From NCBI GenBank assembly GCA_945907045.1, contig CAMDSH010000002.1, positions 124,001 to 188,000 of the forward strand: 64,000 bases of DNA, given 5' to 3'. The stretch is from Rhizobium sp. Q54. GTDB lineage: Bacteria; Pseudomonadota; Alphaproteobacteria; Rhizobiales; Xanthobacteraceae. The notes beneath the pieces are model-generated. The model saw only the letters and a program-made list of their open reading frames with translations, was not told the DNA's origin and ran no database searches. This document shows, piece after piece, positions 36,979 to 44,843 of the stretch (within the stretch, counting starts at the first letter, position 1; every line of letters starts with the position of its first letter). The position numbers and the translations under genes are program-made.

Positions 36979-38154
36979 ATGTTCGTCAACTTCTTCCAGG
37001 AACTCAAGCAAGCCGGCGTGCCGGTGACGCTGCGCGAGTATCTCACGCTGATGCAGGCGATGGAGGCGGATCTTGCCTCCCGCCGCGTCGAGGATTTTTA
37101 TTACCTCTCGCGCGCCACGCTGGTGAAGGACGAGCGCAACATCGACAAGTTCGACCGCGTGTTCGGCCACGTGTTTCGCGGGCTGGAGCTTTTGAGCGGA
37201 GGCGAGGAAGCGGAAATCCCGGAGGAATGGCTCAAAAAATTATCTGAGAAATATCTCACCGAAGAAGAGAAAAAGCAGATCGAGGCGATGGGCGGGCTCG
37301 ACAAATTGCTGGAGACCCTGCGGCAGCGCATGAAGGAACAAAAAAACCGCCATCAGGGCGGCTCGAAATGGATCGGCACGGCGGGCACATCGCCGTTCGG
37401 CGCCTACGGCTACAACCCGGAAGGTGTGCGCATCGGGCAGGACGGCAACCGCAATTTCCGCGCGGTGAAAGTGTGGGACAAGCGCGAGTTCAAGGATTTC
37501 GACGATGAAGTTGAGCTGGGCACCCGCAACATCAAGATCGCGCTGCGGCGTCTTCGTAAATTTGCGCGCACTGGCGCGCCGGACGAGCTCGATCTCGACG
37601 GCACCATCAAGGGCACCGCGCACAAGGGCTACCTCGACATCCACATGCGCCCGGAGCGGCACAACGCGGTGAAGGTGCTGTGCTTCTTCGACGTCGGCGG
37701 ATCGATGGACTGGCATATCAAGGCGACCGAGGAATTGTTCTCAGCCGCGCGCGCCGAGTTCAAGCACATGGAGCATTTCTATTTCCACAACTGCCTGTAC
37801 GAAAAAGTGTGGAAGCAGAACCGCCGCCGCTTTCAGGAAACGACGCCGACCTGGCAGCTGATGCACACCTATCCGCACGACTACAAAGTGATCTTCGTCG
37901 GCGATGCGTCGATGTCGCCTTACGAGATTTCGGCGCCAGGCGGCTCGGTGGAGCATTACAACGAGGAGGCGGGGGCGGCGTGGATGGAGCGCGTGACGCG
38001 CACCTATCCCGCCTGCGTGTGGCTCAATCCGGTGCCGGAGCACGAATGGGAGACGACCTATTCGATCCAGATCATGCACCAGCTGATGGGCGGGCGGATG
38101 TTCCCGCTCACCCTCGACGGCCTCGACCGCGCGATGCGGGCGCTGGTGAGGTAA
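36979..38154 (+). CDS. VWA domain protein, CoxE-like
   Basis: Cytoplasmic protein of 391 residues. The N-terminal part reads FFQELKQAGVPVTLREYLTL and FYYLSRATLVKDERNIDKFD. The C-terminal VWA domain has VLCFFDVGGSMDWHIK, where the MIDAS DxSxS is DVGGS, and FHNCLYEKVW. CoxE-like proteins work with MoxR AAA ATPases to insert metal or mature enzymes. AAAGG lies before the ATG at 36979. The matching MoxR gene is 17 kb away at 54865-55710, so the usual gene pair is split. Confidence 0.88.
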   Translation: MFVNFFQELKQAGVPVTLREYLTLMQAMEADLASRRVEDFYYLSRATLVKDERNIDKFDRVFGHVFRGLELLSGGEEAEIPEEWLKKLSEKYLTEEEKKQIEAMGGLDKLLETLRQRMKEQKNRHQGGSKWIGTAGTSPFGAYGYNPEGVRIGQDGNRNFRAVKVWDKREFKDFDDEVELGTRNIKIALRRLRKFARTGAPDELDLDGTIKGTAHKGYLDIHMRPERHNAVKVLCFFDVGGSMDWHIKATEELFSAARAEFKHMEHFYFHNCLYEKVWKQNRRRFQETTPTWQLMHTYPHDYKVIFVGDASMSPYEISAPGGSVEHYNEEAGAAWMERVTRTYPACVWLNPVPEHEWETTYSIQIMHQLMGGRMFPLTLDGLDRAMRALVR

Positions 38155-38157
38155 CGC

Positions 38158-39171
38158 TCAACTCCCCGGCCGGTCGTGCACGATGGGGAAGAAATAATCC
38201 TTCCAGCTTGCCGGTTTGGTTTTCAGCAAACCAGTGCGGTTCATCGCCTCGGCGTAGAGCATCGAGCGCGTTGGCGTGGCCGAAAAGATTCCGCCCTGCA
38301 CCGTGATCAGCTTCACCAGTTCATCGAGCGGCATCTTTTCCTTGGTGGCGGCGAGATAAATCTCCGCCGCCTTTTTCGGATCCTTCGCGATCATCTCGCT
38401 CGCCTCGTCCAGCGCCGCGATGAATGCCTTGGTCTTGATCGGATTCTCGTCGACGAATTTCTGCGTGGCGAATGCGCACGTGATGGTGGCGGGGCCGCCG
38501 AGCACGTCGACCGAATTGAGCACGGTGTGGACGTTCGGCGATTTGAGCGCCATCTCCTGGAACGGCGGCGCGGAGAAGTGGCTGTTGATCTCGTGGTTGG
38601 GATTGAGCAGCGCCTGCGTCGCGTCGGGATGGCCGATCTGCACCTGGATGCCGTCGAGTTTGCCTTGCGTGCCGGGGCCGTAAGCCTTCTCCAGCGCGAT
38701 GCCGAGGATGGTCGCCTGCATCGACACCTTGATGGTCGGCACGGCGAGCCGGTCATTCGGGCCGAAATCCTGCAGCGTCTTTATGTTCGGGTTGCGGCTC
38801 ACCAGCAGCATGGGAAGGCCCGCGATGCCGGCGACGCCTTTGACGCCGCCATTGGTCTTGCCCCACAGCAGCAGCAAATTCGACAGGCCGCTGGTGACGA
38901 CATCGACCGAGCCGGAGATCAGCGCTTCGGTGGCGACGCCGCCGCTGGTGATCAGCACCCAGTTCACCTTGATGTCGTTGAGGCCGAGGCGCGCCGCGTG
39001 CTTCTCGATCAGCTTGTTCTCCTCCATCAGCACTTCCTGCAGATAGAGAATGCTCGGCTGGCGCGTGATGCGGAATTCGGCTGTTTCCGCGGCGGTTGCC
39101 TGTTGCGCGGCCGGCAGCAGAGCGGCGCTCGCGGCGATCAACGCCACGGCAATGCGCGATGCGAACCTCAT
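38158..39171 (-). CDS. ABC transporter solute-binding protein, NitT/TauT (NMT1) type
   Basis: Periplasmic binding protein of 337 residues. The signal peptide ends AAQQATAAE. The mature part has TRQPSILYLQEVLMEENKLI, SGGVATEALISGSVDVVTSG and AVPTIKVSMQATILGIALEK, and a C-terminal helix set with KTKAFIAALDEASEMIAKDP. The group binds sulfonates, nitrate, aromatic or pyrimidine precursors. No permease or ATPase is present beside it. It converges on the VWA gene with a three-base gap. It might serve the aromatic or thiamine-precursor uptake seen in relatives, but that is guesswork. Confidence 0.87.
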   Translation of the reverse strand: MRFASRIAVALIAASAALLPAAQQATAAETAEFRITRQPSILYLQEVLMEENKLIEKHAARLGLNDIKVNWVLITSGGVATEALISGSVDVVTSGLSNLLLLWGKTNGGVKGVAGIAGLPMLLVSRNPNIKTLQDFGPNDRLAVPTIKVSMQATILGIALEKAYGPGTQGKLDGIQVQIGHPDATQALLNPNHEINSHFSAPPFQEMALKSPNVHTVLNSVDVLGGPATITCAFATQKFVDENPIKTKAFIAALDEASEMIAKDPKKAAEIYLAATKEKMPLDELVKLITVQGGIFSATPTRSMLYAEAMNRTGLLKTKPASWKDYFFPIVHDRPGS

Positions 39172-39358
39172 GGTCGTCCCCCTGATTATTTTGCCTTGCC
39201 GCTTTTACGCGGTCTGTTTCGGCTTCTCTAATGGCACAGAGTGGCCAATCCGAAGGATGCCCACAAGTGGCGTATTTGGGCTTTGGCGCCGCACTTCCGA
39301 ATCGAAAATTCCCATCTATAGTGATGGTCCCATGAAACAACCGAAAGGAGGTGATCCA

Positions 39359-39436
39359 GTGTCTCATTGTCTATCGCCGCGGTCGCCGGCATCAGTGATC
39401 TGGATCCTCGCCTCTACCGAGGTCCGCGCCGCCTAA
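39359..39436 (+). CDS. Short peptide of 25 residues behind a perfect Shine-Dalgarno
   Basis: The GTG at 39359 is preceded by AAAGGAGGTGATCC, fully complementary to the 3' tail of 16S rRNA, with seven bases between AAGGAGG and the start. The peptide begins VSHCLSPRSP, has the hydrophobic core SVIWILAS and ends TEVRAA. An in-frame ATG at 39332 would give 34 residues, but it lies at the predicted RNA 5' end and has the Shine-Dalgarno inside the coding part. The peptide is too short to assign. Such an optimal site suggests that translation itself matters. Confidence 0.55.
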   Translation: MSHCLSPRSPASVIWILASTEVRAA

Positions 39437-39477
39437 ATCTGGCGTATGGTCCGATGTGGACCGCGGTCTGACAATGG

Positions 39478-39516
39478 AAGGGCTGCTCGCAAGGGCAGCC
39501 CTTCTTTGTTTTGTTT
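39478..39516 (+). terminator. Strong terminator after the short-peptide unit
   Basis: Perfect nine-base stem AAGGGCTGC / GCAGCCCTT around TCGCAAGG, followed by CTTTGTTTTG. It closes the small unit before the UPF0178 gene. Confidence 0.85.
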
Positions 39517-39540
39517 AAGTGCAACACAACTGCTTTTTCC

Positions 39541-39627
39541 GTCATGGCCGGGCTTGTCCCGGCCATCCACGCCTTGCTTTGTTGCGGTAAGAAAGACGTG
39601 GATGCCCGGCACAAGGCCGGGCATGAC
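39541..39627 (+). repeat. Dispersed palindromic element, GTCATGSCCGG type
   Basis: The left arm GTCATGGCCGGGCTTGTCCC and the complement of the right arm GTCATGCCCGGCCTTGTGCC match at most positions over 30 bases, with paired changes that keep base pairing. The element sits in the leader of the UPF0178 gene. Confidence 0.75.
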
Positions 39628-39640
39628 GTGGATAGGTTTG

Positions 39641-40114
39641 ATGACGAAGCCGATTGAAATTTACGTCGATGCCGACGCCTGCCCGGTGAAGGCCGAGGTC
39701 TATCGCGTCGCCGAACGCTACCGGCTCAAAGTGTTCGTGGTCAGCAACAGCCCGATCGCGGTGCCGCGCGAACCTTCAATCGAGCGCGTCGTGGTGTCCG
39801 GTGATATGGACGCCGCCGACGACTGGATCGCGGAGCGCGCGAAGGCGGGCGACATCGTGATTACCGCCGACGTGCCGCTCGCCAGCCGTAGCCTGAAAGC
39901 GGGTGCGGAAGCGCTCGCGCCCAACGGCAAGCCGTTCACGCAAGACTCCATCGGCATGACGCTGGCCACCCGCAACCTGCTGCACGATTTACGCGGTGCG
40001 GGCGAAATCACCGGCGGACCGAAACCGTTTGCGCCGCGCGACCGCTCAGCTTTCTTGTCGGTGCTGGATACGGCAATCATGCGGCTCAAGCGCGCGGGTT
40101 TCACGACGGGTTAA
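39641..40114 (+). CDS. UPF0178 (YaiI/YqxD) family protein
   Basis: Cytoplasmic protein of 157 residues. The family motif [20 protein letters not shown] is at residues 7-26, with [26 protein letters not shown] and [13 protein letters not shown], which look like a PIN/FLAP-type nuclease-like fold with several acidic residues. The biological role is not known. The ATG at 39641 was chosen because upstream in-frame sequence is a palindromic repeat. A terminator follows. Confidence 0.9.
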   Translation: MTKPIEIYVDADACPVKAEVYRVAERYRLKVFVVSNSPIAVPREPSIERVVVSGDMDAADDWIAERAKAGDIVITADVPLASRSLKAGAEALAPNGKPFTQDSIGMTLATRNLLHDLRGAGEITGGPKPFAPRDRSAFLSVLDTAIMRLKRAGFTTG

Positions 40115-40118
40115 AACA

Positions 40119-40150
40119 AAACCGCCGGGCGATGAGGCCCGGCGGTTTGC
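40119..40150. terminator. Terminator between the UPF0178 and coiled-coil genes
   Basis: Ten-base stem ACCGCCGGGC / GCCCGGCGGT with loop GATGAG. The minus-strand side has GGTTTTGTTTTAA, so it serves the convergent coiled-coil gene best. Confidence 0.75.
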
Positions 40151-40172
40151 GGAAATTCGATATCGGGAAGCG

Positions 40173-41582
40173 TCAGGCGGCGTTGGCCGCCCGCGGCGCG
40201 GGCTCCGACTCCTGCGCGGCATCGCGCCGTTGCAGGGCCATCACCTCGCGCAACAGCCGCGCGATGTCCTTGCGGCCGGTTTCCAGCGCGCCTTCCACCA
40301 CCAGGCGCTCAAGCTGCTCGCGCTTGAGCGAGGCGTTAAGTTCGTCCGCCTGCTTGAGCGCGGTCTGCTTGCTCGCTTCCAGCGCGGTTTCGAGAGCGCC
40401 GATGCGGGCGTTGAGCGACTGGGCGTTTTCCTCGGCGCGCATCAACGCGAGTTCGCGCGCGTTGAGCGCCTTGGCGAGCGTCGCCGAGCGTTCCAGCAAG
40501 GTCGCGCGCGACTGTTCGAGGTCCTTGATCGCGGAGTCGCGGTTGACGCGCGAGGTCTCGTTCTCGGCGATCTTGCTTTCCATGTTGTTGCGCGCCAGCA
40601 AGGTTTCGCTCAACCGGCGGTCCAAACTGCGGATGTCCTCGGCGCGGGCGGTCAATTGCTCGCGGGCGTCGCTGAGCAGCCGGTCGGTGGCTGCGGCGCG
40701 CGACTGCAAGGCGTCGAAGCGCATGCGCTGGGTGTCGAGCTCGCTCTGGTGACGTTCGGTGCTCTCTTCCAGCGAGGCGATCAGGCGCAAGCGCTCGTTG
40801 TCGGCTTCGGTGAAATTGCTCTCCACCTGCCGCAGCCGGGCTTGCGTCGCTGCCAGCGTATTTTCCGCCTCAGCCAGCCGGCGTGACAGCCGCGCGGCCT
40901 CGCTGATGGATTTCTCCAGCGAAGATTGCGCCGTGCGCTTTTCGTCATCGGCCAGCGCCAGCTTCTGCCGCGCGTTGTTGAGGTCGGATTCGAGCGCGAC
41001 GATGCGTTTGTCGTTGGTGACAAGCCGGTCGTCGAGACGAAGGTTGGTTTCGCGCAACGAGTTTACTTCGGCGCTGACCTGCGCCAGCGACGTCTCCAAG
41101 TCCGCGATGCGCGAGCGGCGGGCGGCGATATCGACCGCGAGTTCCGCCTTCGTGCCTTCCAGCGTGCGGATCGTGTGCTGCGAGGAGGAAAGGTCCTGCC
41201 GGAGCTGGACGCATTCGCTCTCATACGCCGCCGCCTTTTTCTCAAGGTCGGTGACGACATTGCGCAGCTTGCCGTATTCGGCGCGGGTATTGTTGAGAAC
41301 GGTCTGCAGGCCGAGCTTTTCGGTTTTTTCCGTCTCGTAGGCGCGCAGCGTTTGCGCGACCGGCTCGATCAGCTTGCCGATGGACTGCCGGATGCCGTCG
41401 AGTTCGCCGATCTTGAAACCGGCATCGATCAGCAAATTGCGAAGCGATTCATTGTCGCCGCCCATTTGCGTGCCGATGGCGGTGAACAGCTCCTCGTCGA
41501 TCTCAAGGTCGTTGCTGGGCAGGACGGACGACTTGTCAGCCACGCCCGGCTTACGGGCGAGAAACCCCCCAAATTTGCTCAT
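40173..41582 (-). CDS. Long coiled-coil protein A (paralogue of 47925-49418)
   Basis: Protein of 469 residues, almost entirely helical coiled coil after an N-terminal 60-residue head. The head carries SKFGGFLARKPG and GGDNESLRNLLIDAGFKIGE. The rod has heptads throughout (DLETSLAQVSAEVNSLRETN, AEARLSRRLAEAENTLAATQ-like segments) and ends LKREQLERLVVEGALETGRK, with a short basic Ala-rich tail. It has no membrane segment, no ATPase head and no known domain. AAAGGATCC lies upstream of the ATG. The match to its paralogue extends over the head and both ends, so they are diverged copies. It is probably a structural or scaffold protein. Confidence 0.8.
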   Translation of the reverse strand: MSKFGGFLARKPGVADKSSVLPSNDLEIDEELFTAIGTQMGGDNESLRNLLIDAGFKIGELDGIRQSIGKLIEPVAQTLRAYETEKTEKLGLQTVLNNTRAEYGKLRNVVTDLEKKAAAYESECVQLRQDLSSSQHTIRTLEGTKAELAVDIAARRSRIADLETSLAQVSAEVNSLRETNLRLDDRLVTNDKRIVALESDLNNARQKLALADDEKRTAQSSLEKSISEAARLSRRLAEAENTLAATQARLRQVESNFTEADNERLRLIASLEESTERHQSELDTQRMRFDALQSRAAATDRLLSDAREQLTARAEDIRSLDRRLSETLLARNNMESKIAENETSRVNRDSAIKDLEQSRATLLERSATLAKALNARELALMRAEENAQSLNARIGALETALEASKQTALKQADELNASLKREQLERLVVEGALETGRKDIARLLREVMALQRRDAAQESEPAPRAANAA

Positions 41583-42051
41583 TGATGGATCCTTTGTGCG
41601 CCGATCCGCCCGGCAGAAGCGACGCCGAATCACATTGAATACGATCCTAGCGGAAACTGAGTGCATTCGGTACGTCAGCATTAAAAGACGCGTATGAGCC
41701 GCCGGAGCCGTTTTTTGGACGAATTTGTTGTGGGCAACCGGGGGGATAGCCGATTGCCCCGGCTTGACAGGCATCCGGGTCAATCACGCGGTTAGGGCAC
41801 AATTCCTAGACAACGCGTCCAGATGCTTTTTTCGCGCGGTGGTATGTTGCTGTGCGGGATAATTTGGGCTTTTGTTGCGGACGAAGACCGGCCATCATGC
41901 GGCCGGTTTGCTTCGCACAGGGGGAAAAAACCCCAGGCCATTCCCTGTGAAAAACTCAAATCCGGGAACCCGACGGTCTCGACTCGGAACCCGATCCGGC
42001 TCACACATGGGCGACTAAAATCGAAAACAGGCCTGTACACGGAGGAAGCTG
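41583..42051. other. 469-base gap between coiled-coil A and a small membrane protein gene
   Basis: No gene is supported here. It contains a stem GAAG-ACCGGCC-ATCATGC-GGCCGGT-TTG-CTTC at about 41883-41912 and a TTGACA at 41764 with no good partner. The gap is shared by two divergent genes and is the likely promoter region for both. Confidence 0.4.
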
Positions 42052-42474
42052 ATGAAGAAGTATCTTTCATTGTTTGTTGTCGCGCTCGCGGCGCTGGCGT
42101 TGCTGTGCCAGACCGCAGATGCGCGCACGAAAGTGCGCGTCAACAAGGGTGCCGATCAACGCGTTGTGGCGGTAGGTATCGGAGCCAGCATCGCTTCGAC
42201 GGCGGCCTTTTTCGCCCTCAACGAGTGGCGCTGGAATGGCAATAACTGGAACAACTCCAGTGCGCTCAACGCTGGCGGCGCCTACGCTTTGACGTCGCTC
42301 GGCTGCGCGGTCATTTCGCCGATGGTTGCGACGGCGATCGTCAATCGCCCGCTCACCATGCGCGAAGGCCATGTGCTGGTCGGCTCCTGCTTTATTCCGA
42401 TCATCGGCGGCTATCTTGTGAACGCCGCCTTCGATGCCAACCCGCAGTGGGAAGGCAAGAAGCGTCGGCGCTAA
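42052..42474 (+). CDS. Small exported membrane protein, unknown function
   Basis: Protein of 140 residues. A signal peptide runs to ALLCQTADAR. A hydrophobic segment VAVGIGASIASTAAFFALNE follows, then an Asn/Trp-rich stretch (WRWNGNNWNNSS), then two more hydrophobic segments with GGAYALTSLGCAVIS and CFIPIIGGYLVNAAFDANP. The C-terminus is basic (KKRRR). CACGGAGGAAGCTG gives a strong ribosome site eight bases before the ATG. No family name can be given. Confidence 0.75.
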   Translation: MKKYLSLFVVALAALALLCQTADARTKVRVNKGADQRVVAVGIGASIASTAAFFALNEWRWNGNNWNNSSALNAGGAYALTSLGCAVISPMVATAIVNRPLTMREGHVLVGSCFIPIIGGYLVNAAFDANPQWEGKKRRR

Positions 42475-42504
42475 GCCAAGACGTTTCTGTCGGTTACGAA
42501 GTTT

Positions 42505-42534
42505 TTCAGCAGGTCCCGCAAGGGGCCTGCTGAA
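42505..42534. terminator. Hairpin between convergent genes
   Basis: TTCAGCAGGTCCC with loop GCAA and GGGGCCTGCTGAA. It is perfectly paired apart from one bulge and flanked by T-rich sequence on both sides, fitting a shared terminator. Confidence 0.55.
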
Positions 42535-42582
42535 TGCTTTTCAGGCGCTGAATTTCAAGCGGCCAAACTCAAGCGGCCAAAT

Positions 42583-43338
42583 TCAAGCAGCTTTGGCGAT
42601 GAACATGCCTTCGCTCAGGCGGAAGGTGAACTGCCCGGCTTTTTCTTCCGGCGCCAGCACGGCCCGGACATCCGGCGTGACCTCGATCAGCATCGAGCGC
42701 AGCAGCGCCTGCATGGTGGCGTCGTGACGCGCCGCCCAGGTTGAGAATTCCATCGTCTTCGGCAGTTGCTCCTCATGCGCGATGGCAAAGCCGGCGGTGG
42801 TGAGCGCCGCGCGCCATTCTTCCATCGCCCATGCGCGCAGATGGCTGGGATCGCGAAACCGCTCGAACGCATTGATGTAGTCGCCGACGCTGCCGGCGGG
42901 CACTACATTGTCGACGAGCGCAAAGGTACCCTTGGGCGCCAGCACGCGATGCACTTCGCTGAGGAACTCCGCGATGCTGTCGAAGTGATGCGGCGCGATG
43001 CGGCAGGTGACGAGATCGAAGCTGGCATCCTCGAAGGGGAGCGCTTCAGCCTTGGCATAGGCGGTGCGCACATTCGCCAGTTCGCGCTTGGCGGCCTCGG
43101 AGCGCACCAGATCGAGCATCTCGTCTGTGATGTCGGTCGCCCACACGCGCGCCACATGCGGCGCGAAGGCGTAGGCGACATGACCCGCGCCGGTTGCAAT
43201 ATCGAGCATCCGCCAACTTTTCTGCGGCGTCGTGAGCGTCACGAGGCGGTCGAGGCTTTTGCCTTGCGCGTGCGGCTTGCTGGTCAGGTAGCCTTGCGCG
43301 GTTTTGCCGAATTGCTCCTGGACGAGAGTTTTCGCCAT
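42583..43338 (-). CDS. Class I SAM-dependent methyltransferase
   Basis: Cytoplasmic methyltransferase of 251 residues. The SAM motif LDIATGAGHVAYAFAP is at about residues 45-60, the acidic end of motif II at VWATDITDEML, then AEALPFEDASFDLVTCRIAP and VLAPKGTFALVDNVVP. The sequence resembles UbiE/COQ5-like methyltransferases, but the substrate cannot be deduced. It diverges from the amidohydrolase gene, with 61 bases between the starts. Confidence 0.88.
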   Translation of the reverse strand: MAKTLVQEQFGKTAQGYLTSKPHAQGKSLDRLVTLTTPQKSWRMLDIATGAGHVAYAFAPHVARVWATDITDEMLDLVRSEAAKRELANVRTAYAKAEALPFEDASFDLVTCRIAPHHFDSIAEFLSEVHRVLAPKGTFALVDNVVPAGSVGDYINAFERFRDPSHLRAWAMEEWRAALTTAGFAIAHEEQLPKTMEFSTWAARHDATMQALLRSMLIEVTPDVRAVLAPEEKAGQFTFRLSEGMFIAKAA

Positions 43339-43399
43339 GAATTATGTCCGGGTGAATGTGATGTATTATATGAAAAAGCGAGAGTGGGAGGAGTAGCGC

Positions 43400-44764
43400 A
43401 TGAGCCGCATTCTTATCAAGGGCGGATCGATCATCTCGATGGACGCAGGCATCAAGGATCTGCCGCGCGGCGACGTGCTGGTGGAGAACGGCCGCATCGC
43501 CGCCGTTGCGCCATCGCTGAGCGCCGATAACGCCGAGATCATCGACGCCTCCGGCATGATCGTGCTGCCCGGCCTGATCAACGCCCACGTCCACACCTGG
43601 CAGAGCGCGCTGCGCGGCATCGCCGGCGACTGGACGGTGGCGAAATACATGCAGTCGATGCACGGCGGATTGGCCGGCCACTACCGCCCCGACGACATCT
43701 ACATCGCCAATCTGATGGGCGCGCTCAATCAGCTCAACAGCGGCTCCACCACGCTGGTCGACTGGTGCCATAGCAACCGCACGCCCGAACATACCGACGC
43801 GGCCATCGCGGGTTTGACCGACTCCGGCGCCCGCGCGCTGTTCCTGCACGGTTCGCCGAAACCCGATCCGAAACCGGGGCAAAAGCATTTCAGCGAAGTG
43901 CCGATGCCGCGCGCCGAGATCGAGCGGCTGCGAAAGGGCCGCTTCGCCAGCGACCAGGGGCTGGTGACGTTCGGCCTCGCGATCCTCGGGCCGTATTACT
44001 CCGTGCGCGAGGTGAGCCGAGCCGATGCGATGCTGGCGCGCGAGTTCGATCTGATCGCCAGCATGCATGTCGGCGGCGGCAAGCCGATGCAGCCGGATGG
44101 CTTTGAGGTTCTGCTGAAGGAAAATCTGGTCGGCGATAATTTCAACATCGTCCACGGCAACGACATGAAGCACGAGGTCATCCGCGCCGTCGCCGGCAAA
44201 GGCGGGCAGTTCACGGTCACCGCGGAAGTCGAATTGCAGATGGGTTACGGCGATCCGCTCACCGGCGTGCTGCAGGCCTGCGGCTCGCCGGTGTCGATCG
44301 GTTCGGATGTCGAACCCGCAGCACGCGGCGACATGTTCAGCGCCATGCGGATGACGATGCAGTACGAGCGCCACCGCCGCACGCTGGAAATCCTCGCGGA
44401 AAAAGGCAGCCGGCCGCTCCCCATGCCGGTCACCTGCCGGCAGGCGCTGGAATGGGTCACGATCAACGGCGCGAAGATGGCGCGGATCGAGGACCGCGTG
44501 GGCTCGCTCACGCCCGGCAAGCAGGCTGATGTTCTACTATTGCGCGCGGGCGATCTCAACATGTTCCCGGTGGTCGATCCGGTCGCTTCCGTTGTGATGC
44601 AGGCTGGCGTCGCCAACGTCGATACCGTGCTGGTTGCGGGCCGCGTGGTGAAGCGCAACGGCAAGCTGCTTTACGCCGGATTGGAAGAGAAGAAAGCCGC
44701 GCTGCAAAAATCCGGCGAACGCATCCTCACCGATTTCGGCCTGCTGCCGCTGCGCGCCGCCTGA
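43400..44764 (+). CDS. Amidohydrolase (TrzN/AtzA/8-oxoguanine deaminase type)
   Basis: Metal-dependent hydrolase or deaminase of 454 residues. The metal ligands are His63 and His65 in NAHVHTWQ, a third His in SMHVGGG, a fourth in NIVHGND and the Asp in IGSDVEP. The C-terminal half has ALEWVTINGAKMARIEDRVG and LTPGKQADVLLL, the terminal beta-sandwich segment. Relatives deaminate purines or s-triazines or hydrolyse related rings. No pathway genes lie beside it, so the natural substrate is open. Confidence 0.88.
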   Translation: MSRILIKGGSIISMDAGIKDLPRGDVLVENGRIAAVAPSLSADNAEIIDASGMIVLPGLINAHVHTWQSALRGIAGDWTVAKYMQSMHGGLAGHYRPDDIYIANLMGALNQLNSGSTTLVDWCHSNRTPEHTDAAIAGLTDSGARALFLHGSPKPDPKPGQKHFSEVPMPRAEIERLRKGRFASDQGLVTFGLAILGPYYSVREVSRADAMLAREFDLIASMHVGGGKPMQPDGFEVLLKENLVGDNFNIVHGNDMKHEVIRAVAGKGGQFTVTAEVELQMGYGDPLTGVLQACGSPVSIGSDVEPAARGDMFSAMRMTMQYERHRRTLEILAEKGSRPLPMPVTCRQALEWVTINGAKMARIEDRVGSLTPGKQADVLLLRAGDLNMFPVVDPVASVVMQAGVANVDTVLVAGRVVKRNGKLLYAGLEEKKAALQKSGERILTDFGLLPLRAA

Positions 44765-44797
44765 AAAAAAGAGCCCCGCACTTTTGGCGCGGGGCTC
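44763..44797 (-). terminator. Terminator after the lactate permease gene
   Basis: On the minus strand GAGCCCCGCG, a loop and GCGGGGCTC are followed by TTTTTTT. It lies in the 79 bases between the convergent permease and amidohydrolase genes. Confidence 0.85.
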
Positions 44798-44843
44798 AAG
44801 TCAGCACTGACTCCCAAGGGAGGGAATATTCAGTGCAATTTCA

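Larger units (their letters stand above)
39317..39516 (+). ncRNA. Candidate small transcription unit with short ORF, hairpin and terminator
   Basis: TATAGT at 39317-39322 is a plausible -10 element, which would start RNA near 39330. About 180 bases later a strong terminator ends it. Between lie a 25-codon ORF behind a complete anti-16S sequence, then a small hairpin GGTCC-GATGT-GGACC at 39448-39462. A second GGTCC at 39421 can compete for the same GGACC, so two exclusive folds are possible. No known RNA family is recognised. It could be a leader peptide unit for the downstream UPF0178 gene or a dual-function small RNA. Confidence 0.5.

Noticed and set aside
39541-39627. Possible CRISPR repeat
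   Set aside because: It is a single inverted element without repeat-spacer periodicity or cas genes.
41764-41792. Sigma-70 promoter from a TTGACA
   Set aside because: No acceptable -10 element lies 16-18 bases downstream.
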